Source of the DNA: Streptosporangium sp. NBC_01755
GTDB lineage: Bacteria; Actinomycetota; Actinomycetes; Streptosporangiales; Streptosporangiaceae
Assembly: GCF_035917995.1 (NCBI RefSeq)
Contig: NZ_CP109131.1
Span: 7,874,001-7,938,000, forward strand
Reading direction: 5' to 3'
DNA length: 64,000 bases
Shown here: positions 1 through 7,001 of the stretch, piece after piece
Layout of the letters: every line of letters starts with the position of its first letter
Position numbering within the stretch: position 1 is the stretch's first letter
Position numbers and translations under genes: made by a program
Notes under the pieces: model-generated
What the model was told of the DNA's origin: nothing
The model's input: the letters and a program-made list of their open reading frames with translations, nothing else
Database searches by the model: none

Positions 1-1160
1 TGCGCCGAGGGCCAGCGATGCAGGTAGTAGCGGACCATGCCGTACTTCTCCCACATCCGGCCCGAAAAACGAGCCCGGAAATGACAGCCCAGGAAGTCAA
101 AGCCTTCCCGGCCTTCCCTGAGGTCAACAACCTTCGACTTGCCGTGATGCAGCCTCAACCCCAGCGAAGTGAGGACCTCCTCCACCACCACGAGCGCGGC
201 GTGGGACTGGGCAGCCGACCGGCAGCAGACAACACCGTCATCCGCGTACCGCACCAGCACCCCCACCCCTCGCCTACTCAGCTCGATATCGAGAAGGTGC
301 AGGTAGATATTGGACAACAGAGGCGAAATCACTCCACCCTGAGGCGTGCCCGCGACCGACCGCGTGACTTCCCCATCCGCCATCACCCCCGCCTGAAGCC
401 ACAAGCGGATCAACTTGAGAACCCGGCGATCCGACACCCGCCGCCCCACCTCGGCAAGCAACCGACCATGGTCGATCTCCCCGAAGAAGTTGGCGATGTC
501 AAACTCGGCGACATGAGTGTGGCCTTCGATGAACCGTTTACGGATCATCTCCTTGGCCTGCAACGCCGACCGTTTCGGCCGAAACCCGTAGGAGACCTCC
601 AAGAAGTCCGCCTCGAAAATGGGCTCCAGCACGAGCTTGGCCGCCGCCTGCGCCACCCGGTCACGAATCGTCGGAATCCCCAAGGGCCGCTTGCCACCTG
701 AGGATTTAGCAATGTCCACTCGCCTGGCCGGCGCGGGACGGTACACACCTGCCCGGAGATCGTCTTGGAGTCCGGCAAGCATCCGCCCGACCCCGTACTC
801 CTCCACATGCGCCAGGGTGATCCGATCCACCCCAGCCGCTCCCCGGTTACTCCGGACTCGCTCCCACGCCTCCCACAGGACGTCACCCCGGTGGATACGG
901 TCATACAGGGCGTGGAAGCGCCGCTCCTCAGACTGCTTGGCCGCAGCCCATAGCCCGCGTTGAAGTTTTCGCACTTTGACGATGGACGCTCGCCCATCGG
1001 GGTGGTTGGACCGGGTCACCCCGGCCATGCCCTCGCGCTTACCCTCGCCACGGACGTGATCAAAGTGGGGGCCCTTCCCTCCCGGCGCGTTATGTTGCAC
1101 GCCGATCAGCGGTACTACGGCCCCCTCGGACTCCCGCTGCCCTCCGGACGACTTCACCAT
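1..1160 (-). CDS. ltrA: Group II intron reverse transcriptase/maturase (C-terminus cut by window)
   Basis: Intron-encoded RNA-directed DNA polymerase/maturase needed for splicing and retrohoming of the surrounding intron. Starting at ATG 1160, the frame is open to the window edge (386 codons). It contains the RT blocks GAAGVDRITL, RPLGIPTIRDRVAQ, YGFRPKRSA, FDIANFFGEIDH, GTPQGGVISPLLSNIYL, the catalytic RYADDGV box and EGFDFLGCHFR. The N-terminal stretch (HNAPGGKGPHFDHV, GMAGVTRSNHPDGR) is the extension typical of bacterial intron RTs with this architecture. Motif order and YADD are intact, so the enzyme looks active, but the maturase X domain and any endonuclease domain are not in the window. 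A shorter start at GTG 974 is possible. Confidence 0.9.
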   Translation of the reverse strand, partial: MVKSSGGQRESEGAVVPLIGVQHNAPGGKGPHFDHVRGEGKREGMAGVTRSNHPDGRASIVKVRKLQRGLWAAAKQSEERRFHALYDRIHRGDVLWEAWERVRSNRGAAGVDRITLAHVEEYGVGRMLAGLQDDLRAGVYRPAPARRVDIAKSSGGKRPLGIPTIRDRVAQAAAKLVLEPIFEADFLEVSYGFRPKRSALQAKEMIRKRFIEGHTHVAEFDIANFFGEIDHGRLLAEVGRRVSDRRVLKLIRLWLQAGVMADGEVTRSVAGTPQGGVISPLLSNIYLHLLDIELSRRGVGVLVRYADDGVVCCRSAAQSHAALVVVEEVLTSLGLRLHHGKSKVVDLREGREGFDFLGCHFRARFSGRMWEKYGMVRYYLHRWPSA

Positions 1161-1540
1161 CGGCTTATACGCCCGGTCTCGTGCCCGACGAAAGGCGTGG
1201 TCAGACGGGTCTCTCCTGTTCCGGCCCAGACCATGCACACGTGCCATCCTCCATACCCCGGGAGAACCTGGCAGACCGACCCTGGAACAAGGCCCACCGG
1301 ACATGGCCTTCGCCGTGACATGAGCGGCTCGGCTTCTCCATTGTGAATCTGACGAGGCTGCAAGGTTCGCTTTACGCTACGGCCCGCGTGCTTGCTCCCT
1401 CCAAAGAGGCTCTTGACGCCCCGCTCAGCCCGCCATGTCTCCACAACGAACCGGGGCCTGCTACCGGGCGCTCCAGTGCTTACCCGGACGGGACTTCCAC
1501 CCGCAGGCCTGGACCAGCTTCCAGGACGCAACATGGGCAC
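1..1540 (-). mobile_element. Group II intron, 5' portion (3' end outside window)
   Basis: The minus strand from 1540 downward begins GTGCCCATG, compatible with the GUGYG-type start of group II introns. It runs through a structured, non-coding 5' region (about 1540-1161, ribozyme domains I-III by inference) into a maturase/reverse transcriptase frame. The intron starts 4 bp after the TAG stop of the upstream protease gene, so it does not break that gene. The 3' end (domains V-VI and 3' exon) lies outside the window. The boundary at 1540 is inferred from the GTG motif and the position just after the stop; no uninterrupted site was available for comparison. Confidence 0.72.
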
Positions 1541-1544
1541 GATC

Positions 1545-2651
1545 CTAAACCGGCCCCGTCTGGAGAACCCCGACCTGTTGCCAGGCGGCGCGTACCTTGC
1601 GCTGCTCGTCGCCGTCGGCGCCGAACAGCTTTCCGGCCACCTCCACCGTCGCCTCCGCGGCCTGCCGGAAGTTGGAGCGCGGCCGGAGCCGCTCGGTGAG
1701 GGTGACGTACCAGATCCGGCCGGCGCGCTCCCAGGCGTTGCCGCCGATGGCGGTGGCGGCGAGGTAGAAGGCGTGGTTGGGGATGCCGGAGTTGAGGTGG
1801 ACGCCTCCGTGGTCGTTGGAGGGGTTGCCGTCGTCGGGCAGGTCCAGGTAGTCGCGCATGTGCGCGGGCTGACGGTCGCGGCCGCCCGTGGGGGTCGACC
1901 AGGCGGTCCCCGGCGCCTTCAGCGACCGCAGGGCCGTCCCACGCAGGGCGCTGCCCAGGATGCCCTCGCCGATCAGCCAGTCGGCCTGCTCCGCGCTCTG
2001 CCCGAGGCCGTACTGCTTGACGAGGGATCCGAAGACGTCGGAGAACGACTCGTTGAGCGCCCCGGACTGCTTGCTGTAGACCAGGTGCGCGGTGAACTGG
2101 GTGATGCCGTGGGTCAGCTCGTGGGCGACGATGTCCACGGCCTTGGTGAGGGACCCCTTGGTGAAGATCTGCCCGCTGCCGTCACCGTAGATCATCTGGA
2201 AGCCGATCCAGGCGGCGTTGTCGTAGTCGTTCCCGTAGTGGACCGAGGAGACGATCTCCAACCCCCGCCCGTCGATGCTGTCGCGCCCGAAGACGGTCCG
2301 GTAGAAGTCGTAGGTGGCCCCCGCCCCGTCGTACGCCTCGTCGACCGCCGCGTCACCGAACGGCGGATCGCCCTCCCCCCGCCTCTTCTTCCCGGGAAGG
2401 TCGAAGTCGCCGCCGTTCTCCGCGTCGTAGACGGTACGGACCATGCCGGGGGCGGGCGCCACGTCGGCGATGGTGAGGGTGAGCCGGCTCAGCGCGCCGG
2501 TGACCGACGCGCGCTGAGCCCGGGAGGTCTCCGATGCGGTCAGGGTCCGGAGCGCGGCCTCCCGCTCCTCGGGGGTGCCCTGCTCGGCGACCGCCTCAAG
2601 CAGGTCGGGGGGCGCGATGCAGCACGCGGGCATGCTGTCGAAGGTAGTCAT
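1545..2651 (-). CDS. Protealysin-like M4 metalloprotease
   Basis: Zinc metalloendopeptidase of the thermolysin family (M4), 368 aa. The zinc-binding helix HELTH is at about 177-181, the third-ligand glutamate lies in ALNESFSD (about 198-205), and the C-terminal catalytic-His segment NDHGGVHLNSGIPN is present. The N-terminus is a short propeptide-like region (CCIAPPDLLEAVAE) with the PPxLL-type motif of protealysin-like proteases. No signal peptide is visible, which fits that subgroup, whose members can be made without a Sec signal. The start at ATG 2651 begins the homologous region; the frame is open further upstream but that part is unrelated. A group II intron begins directly behind the stop codon, where a protease-inhibitor gene often sits in this family. 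Confidence 0.85.
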   Translation of the reverse strand: MTTFDSMPACCIAPPDLLEAVAEQGTPEEREAALRTLTASETSRAQRASVTGALSRLTLTIADVAPAPGMVRTVYDAENGGDFDLPGKKRRGEGDPPFGDAAVDEAYDGAGATYDFYRTVFGRDSIDGRGLEIVSSVHYGNDYDNAAWIGFQMIYGDGSGQIFTKGSLTKAVDIVAHELTHGITQFTAHLVYSKQSGALNESFSDVFGSLVKQYGLGQSAEQADWLIGEGILGSALRGTALRSLKAPGTAWSTPTGGRDRQPAHMRDYLDLPDDGNPSNDHGGVHLNSGIPNHAFYLAATAIGGNAWERAGRIWYVTLTERLRPRSNFRQAAEATVEVAGKLFGADGDEQRKVRAAWQQVGVLQTGPV

Positions 2652-2928
2652 ACGCCAAGAATCATCGCCATCCACGGCAAACGCATGAGTATCGCCGTAC
2701 TCGGATGGCACCGGCCGGAGACAACTGCGTGGCGGACCGGGGTGTGCCTCCGGGGAGCGATCGTGAGAAGGTTCTCTTGCTTGGTGATCACGGGGGCGGG
2801 ACCGTGCCCGGGGAAGCGGGCGGGACGGAGGCGATGATGCTTGGGGACGAGAAGGTACCGGGGGCACTTCCGGTGCCGGCGCGCGACGGGCGGCCCGCGG
2901 CGGCCGCCTCATCGGGGACGGGCCACGC

Positions 2929-3768
2929 ATGACGTCACTGCTGGCCATCAGCGACCTGCACATCGGCTACCAGGAGAACCGGCGCATCCTCGAGGAGTTG
3001 CGGCCCACCTCCGCCTCCGACTGGCTGCTGGTCGCCGGGGACGTCTCAGAGAAGGTCTCCGACGTCGAGTGGGCCCTGGGGCTGCTCGCCGGCCGGTTCG
3101 AGAAGGTGGTCTGGGCGCCTGGCAACCACGAGCTGTGGACCCATCCCAGCGACCCGGTCCAGTTGCGCGGCGAGGAGCGCTACCGGCACCTGGTCGAGGT
3201 GTGCCGGAACCTGGGGGTGGCCACGCCCGAGGACCCGTACCCGACCTGGACCGGGCCCGGTGGCCCGGTCACCGTCGCCCCGCTGTTCGTGCTGTACGAC
3301 TACACCTTCCGGATGCCCGGCGTGGCGACGAAGGAGGAGGCGCTGGCCCGCGCGTACGACAAGGGCGTGGTCTGCACCGACGAGATGCTGCTCCACCCCG
3401 ACCCGTACCCGACCAGGGACGCGTGGTGCGAGGCCAGGATCGCCGAGACCGAGCGACGCCTCGAGGCCAGGCCGTCCGGCGTTCCGACGGTGCTGGTCAA
3501 CCACTATCCGCTGGTGCGCGAGCCCACCCTGATTCTGCATCACCCGGAGTTCGCGATCTGGTGTGGCACCGAGCGGACCGCCGACTGGCACCTGCGCTTC
3601 GACGCCGCCACGGTCGTCTACGGTCACCTGCACATCCCCCGGACCACCTGGCACGACGGGGTCCGCTTCGAGGAGGTCTCGTTGGGCTATCCGCGCGAAT
3701 GGCGTCGCCGCTCCACCGCGCCCGGCCGGCTGCGGCGCATCCTGCCCAGCCCGCAGCCCGTCGCATGA
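2929..3768 (+). CDS. Calcineurin-like metallophosphoesterase
   Basis: 279-aa cytoplasmic metallophosphoesterase. The metal-binding signature is complete and ordered: SDLH (residues 8-11), GDV (about 38), GNHELW (about 66), NHYPL (about 187) and GHLH (about 225), the five blocks of the calcineurin-like fold. The substrate is not readable from sequence. The stop overlaps the start of the phosphopantetheinyl transferase gene (ATGA), so the two are probably co-translated. The same neighbour pair occurs in other actinomycetes and suggests a phosphodiesterase acting on a carrier-protein or CoA-related substrate, but that is inference. Confidence 0.85.
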   Translation: MTSLLAISDLHIGYQENRRILEELRPTSASDWLLVAGDVSEKVSDVEWALGLLAGRFEKVVWAPGNHELWTHPSDPVQLRGEERYRHLVEVCRNLGVATPEDPYPTWTGPGGPVTVAPLFVLYDYTFRMPGVATKEEALARAYDKGVVCTDEMLLHPDPYPTRDAWCEARIAETERRLEARPSGVPTVLVNHYPLVREPTLILHHPEFAIWCGTERTADWHLRFDAATVVYGHLHIPRTTWHDGVRFEEVSLGYPREWRRRSTAPGRLRRILPSPQPVA

Positions 3769-4415
3769 TCGAGAAGATCCTGCCGCCGTGGGTGGCGAGC
3801 GCGGAGTCCTTCGACGACCCGCCGGGCGTGACGCTGTTCCCCGAGGAGGAGGCGGTCATCGCCCGCGCGGTGGACAAGCGGCGGCGCGAGTTCACCACCG
3901 CGCGCCACTGCGCCCGCCAGGCCCTGGCCCGCATCGGGCTGCCGCCGACGCCGATCCTGCCCGGCGAGCGCGGCGCCCCGGGATGGCCCGGCGGGGTGGT
4001 GGGCGCCATCACGCACTGCGTCGGGTATCGTGCCGCGGCCGTCTCCCGTGACGCGCTGACCGTCGGTATCGACGCCGAGCCGCACGAGCCGCTCCCCGAA
4101 GGCGTCCTGGACGCGGTCTCCCTGGACGAGGAGCGGGCGGCGATCGCGCGGCTCGACCGCGGCGTGCACTGGGACCGGCTGCTGTTCAGCGCCAAGGAGA
4201 GCGTCTACAAGGCGTGGTTCCCACTGGCCAGGCGCTGGCTCGGCTTCGAGGAGGCCCATCTCGTCTTCGACCCGTCCGGTACGTTCACCGCCCGCCTTCT
4301 CGTCCCGGGCCCCCTGGTGGCGGGCCGGGAACTGACCGGCTTCACCGGCCGCTGGCTGGTGGCCGACGGCCTGGCGGTGACCTCCATCGCCGTACCGGAC
4401 CGGCCCGCCCCCTGA
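3765..4415 (+). CDS. Sfp/EntD-type 4'-phosphopantetheinyl transferase
   Basis: 216-aa enzyme that moves the phosphopantetheine arm of CoA onto the serine of acyl and peptidyl carrier proteins. Diagnostic motifs are VGIDAEPHE (Mg-binding) and FSAKESVYKAW (KESxxKA), with the N-terminal RREFTTARHCARQAL segment typical of EntD-like members. Length is normal for the family. Its ATG overlaps the upstream phosphoesterase stop. It is the only such enzyme in the window, and the carrier domains encoded at 42-61 kb all need this modification, so it is a plausible though unlinked activator of that pathway. Confidence 0.93.
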   Translation: MIEKILPPWVASAESFDDPPGVTLFPEEEAVIARAVDKRRREFTTARHCARQALARIGLPPTPILPGERGAPGWPGGVVGAITHCVGYRAAAVSRDALTVGIDAEPHEPLPEGVLDAVSLDEERAAIARLDRGVHWDRLLFSAKESVYKAWFPLARRWLGFEEAHLVFDPSGTFTARLLVPGPLVAGRELTGFTGRWLVADGLAVTSIAVPDRPAP

Positions 4416-4418
4416 CCA

Positions 4419-4559
4419 TGCCGATCGCAAGCTTTCGGCCGCGGCCCAGGCCTGATCCTGCCATTCCACGAACAGCGATCGGGCGTCCTCGTCGAGGAAC
4501 ATCCAGGTGGGGAATCCGGCCAACGCCGAGATCGGTGCAGGCTTGGAAAGCCCACGATC
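4419..4559 (-). pseudogene. Remnant of an XRE/MmyB-like regulator
   Basis: A short open stretch on the minus strand reads GFPTWMFLDEDARSLFVEWQ followed by DQAWAAAESLR. This resembles the ligand-binding domain of MmyB-like XRE regulators (pattern xWxFLDPxARxxYxxWexxAxxxVAxLR). There is no helix-turn-helix or plausible start around it, and it lies between converging genes, so it looks like a decayed fragment. Recognition rests on one motif only. Confidence 0.4.
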
Positions 4560-4931
4560 TCAGTCGGTGCTGCCCAGATAGGCGAACAAGTTCTCCTCGA
4601 TCAGGAGGAGGGCCTGGGGAGACAGTTGCCCGAGGTAGTCGCCGAGTTCCTCCTTGAGGAAGGGCTGTGCGCATATCGTCCTCGCCCAGCATTTGCTCGG
4701 TAGGTTGCCGGTCCCCTGGGCAAGTTTGACGCAGTATTCGGTCCTGAGCGTGGTCGATGTCGACGTGGGGACGACGTGGACCAGAGACCAGGTGGCCTGC
4801 TCGTTCTTCGCATCGCCGCTGAGAATGATCACCGGCCGTTTGAGGTGGTAGTTGCGCTGATCGTTGGGGGGCATCGTGAGCGACCGGTCGGAGACGAGGT
4901 AGACGCCACCCTTGCGGATGGATCCCTTCAT
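4560..4931 (-). CDS. PemK/MazF-like toxin
   Basis: 123-aa protein with the PemK/MazF-like beta-barrel layout: RKGGVYLVSD near the start, KRPVIILSGD at about 31-40, then VVPTSTS and a C-terminal helix. The family cleaves mRNA and is usually neutralised by a small partner encoded upstream. Its ATG overlaps the stop of the upstream gene (ATGA, 4928-4931), the normal toxin-antitoxin layout. The partner is not a standard MazE or RHH antitoxin but a 231-aa Panacea-like protein. Activity and target sequence cannot be judged from here. Confidence 0.75.
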   Translation of the reverse strand: MKGSIRKGGVYLVSDRSLTMPPNDQRNYHLKRPVIILSGDAKNEQATWSLVHVVPTSTSTTLRTEYCVKLAQGTGNLPSKCWARTICAQPFLKEELGDYLGQLSPQALLLIEENLFAYLGSTD

Positions 4932-5623
4932 TGGTCATCCAGCATCTTCACGTTGACTCGCCGGAGACCGGCTCTCATCTCCAGGAACTCCGCCCTGAGG
5001 GCGTCATCCACTCCGGGAGAGTCCTCCACCGGAGGCCGTGCCGCACGCCGCGATCGGAACCGCTCAAGACGCGTCCTCACCTGCTGACGGCGCCGTGCCC
5101 GGTTGAGATCGAGCAGCACCCCCCGATCTCCCGCCACCTGGGCCTCGATCACGGGCGCGGTCTCGGCGGACAGCTCTTCCAGGCCGGTCACACCTCTACC
5201 GCCGTGGAGGCGCACCACGCTCCGGACGCACTCCATGTCTGCCGCGTTCAACGGATCCTCGATGTCGACTGTCACGGTGAGCACGTACGAATCGCGATCG
5301 GCGTGCGGCGCCTCTCTCCGCTCCACCAGTTCGCTCTCCACCACCCACTCCTCGGCCCGCATCAGCGCGTGATCGTAGGGACCGGAGTCGTCCCATCGCC
5401 AGGTGGCCCCGCTGAACTGCGTCCGCCCCGACTCGATGGCATCCAGGTCGGCGAGATAGAGGAGCATCGCCAGCGTCTCCGGAGTGAGCTCGACGTCCAG
5501 ATCACGAGCCACCTTCAGCATCGCAAGAACCGAACTGGCCAGGGGGTTGGGCGACTCAAGAGACCTGCTCATCACCGCGCCTCCCATGATCTGTCCCAGT
5601 GCCACGCTACTCCTATCAGTCAT
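4928..5623 (-). CDS. Panacea-domain-like antitoxin
   Basis: 231-aa protein translationally coupled to the downstream PemK-like toxin. The N-terminal half contains ETLAMLLYLADLDAIESG and WRWDDSGPYDHALMRAEEW, matching the pattern of Panacea (SocA/DUF4065-type) domains: KLLYLAD, a small loop, then GPxxxxL. The C-terminal half (about 130-231) is Arg-rich and predicted helical. Panacea domains are known to act as antitoxin modules paired with many unrelated toxins. In-frame starts also exist at Met14 and Met18; the latter lies just before the conserved part. The family call is from pattern only. Confidence 0.6.
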   Translation of the reverse strand: MTDRSSVALGQIMGGAVMSRSLESPNPLASSVLAMLKVARDLDVELTPETLAMLLYLADLDAIESGRTQFSGATWRWDDSGPYDHALMRAEEWVVESELVERREAPHADRDSYVLTVTVDIEDPLNAADMECVRSVVRLHGGRGVTGLEELSAETAPVIEAQVAGDRGVLLDLNRARRRQQVRTRLERFRSRRAARPPVEDSPGVDDALRAEFLEMRAGLRRVNVKMLDDQ

Positions 5624-5697
5624 TTTCGGCCCTTACCGGCATTCACTCGCCACCGAGATGAGTCAATGGCAGTACGTGAGGCCATCATTACACTCGG

Positions 5698-5952
5698 CTA
5701 CGGCAATGTCAGTGGATCATGGGAAAGGCCAGTCGGCGGTGCGGCCGGATTCCAGAAGGGGATCATCCGGAAGACCGCGTCGGTCAGGCCACCGAAGGCG
5801 TGGCGGTTCTGCTCGCCCAAGGGGGTGGCGCCGTGCTGGTAGCTACCGAAGTTCCACATGTACAGCGGTATGTCTCGCAGGACCAGGTCGTCGATCCGCC
5901 GCTCCGGTCCGCCTCCGTGGCCGATACCGTTGGGGGGCTGCCGGCCGGGGCC
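5698..5952 (-). other. Open fragment without start, unrecognised
   Basis: The minus strand is open for about 85 codons and includes LRDIPLYMWNFGSYQHGATP and GGLTDAVFRMIPFWNP. The composition looks protein-like, but an in-frame stop (5953-5955) precedes it and there is no convincing start. I do not recognise the family. With the ATPase fragment just downstream it makes 5624-6469 look like a graveyard of truncated genes; nothing intact is seen in that stretch. Confidence 0.25.
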
Positions 5953-5983
5953 CTAGCGCAAACCCTACTTGGGTCCGTGTCCG

Positions 5984-6149
5984 GAAAGATCGGGGCACCC
6001 CAGGACAGGTGCCCCGGATCTGCCCGGACGTCGACCCCGACAGCAGCGGCGGACGCGGCCTCTGGCTGGTCCAGGAACTGTCCACCGCCTGGGGGTGGTA
6101 CGAAACCCCGACCAGCCGGGTGGTGTGGTTCCGGCTCTCCGAGACCTGA
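5984..6149 (+). pseudogene. C-terminal remnant of an RsbW-like ATP-binding protein
   Basis: The frame ending at the TGA at 6147-6149 reads GGRGLWLVQELSTAWGWYET then RVVWFRLSET, the G2 box and last strand of HATPase_c_2 proteins (anti-sigma/RsbW-like regulators abundant in actinomycetes). The N-box and earlier part of the fold are missing upstream, so this is a truncated remnant. An intact paralogue of the same broad family is at 41242-42009. Confidence 0.6.
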
Positions 6150-6469
6150 CCTGCGCGAAGGTCACACCTCCCGGTTCATGGTGACCCGCAACCAACCCAG
6201 GCAGGCCACCACGACGTCCCAAATGCTCTCGGCGACGAGCGAGACACCTGGAAGAACGACCAGAAATCCCCTCCCCTCGCCCGGCACCCACTTGCTCCAG
6301 CAGCCGCCGGAGCGCCTTGATCCCCACCGAAGTCTGTTCCCCGTGCACCGGACTCCGCTCCAGCCAGGAACCGTCCCGGCGAGCATCCCTCCACTCAGGT
6401 GGAGGCGCCGGGCCGATCCGTTGGACATTATGAAACCAGCAGGAAATCGATCAGCCCCTGGAGGACTTC

Positions 6470-6913
6470 ATGGCACGTCTCGTACGGCAGGGCGTCATGA
6501 TTTGTGTGGTGGTTTTATTGGCGATTTCCGGTTGCGCCGAAAAAGAGCCCACCGCCGCCGAGGCCGGTGAGACCCTGAAGCTCCATATCACCGGGCTGAT
6601 GAAGAGAAGCCAGGCGTTGGACGTCAAGATCACTGATCCCGGGGAGAGGGACATTCCCTGCGGTGAGGGCCGGGCCAAACGGACCTTCGCAGCCACTGGC
6701 CAGGACACCGAACCGCACTCTGACGCGGACGGGCTCAACGGGCTCATGGTAGGCGCGCTCTCCGCCGTCGCCTCTTACGAGATCACCGAAGACCCGGGCA
6801 ACGCTCCCATCAAGCTGGCCAGCAAGACGGCCAAGACAGCGCTCATCCTGGAATCGACGGCCGACGGACAATTCAGGGTTCGCGGCGAGACCGAGTGTCT
6901 CCCAACCTCGTAA
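6470..6913 (+). CDS. Small secreted lipoprotein, unknown function
   Basis: 147-aa protein with a positively charged N-terminus (MARLVRQG), a hydrophobic segment and a lipobox LAISGC (Cys at about 22), so it is predicted to be cut by signal peptidase II and anchored to the outer face of the membrane. The mature part is soluble, with two further cysteines (CGEG and ETEC) that could form a disulfide. No enzyme motif is visible. It stands alone; upstream is decayed DNA and downstream a convergent gene. Confidence 0.72.
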   Translation: MARLVRQGVMICVVVLLAISGCAEKEPTAAEAGETLKLHITGLMKRSQALDVKITDPGERDIPCGEGRAKRTFAATGQDTEPHSDADGLNGLMVGALSAVASYEITEDPGNAPIKLASKTAKTALILESTADGQFRVRGETECLPTS

Positions 6914-7001
6914 TCCGGTCATTCAATAACGTCAGCCAGGCTGCCGGGAACCGCTCCCTTTGCCAGGGTCGAGGCTCTCCGACAACGCGCTGAGCCAGGC
7001 C

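Noticed and set aside
1392..2837. 481-codon plus-strand open frame over the protease gene
   Set aside because: The minus strand contains HELTH and NESFSD of an M4 protease; the plus frame has no motif and overlaps intron RNA.
2705..2932. 75-codon plus-strand ORF before the phosphoesterase
   Set aside because: No family resemblance and no clear start signal; more likely leader or untranslated sequence.
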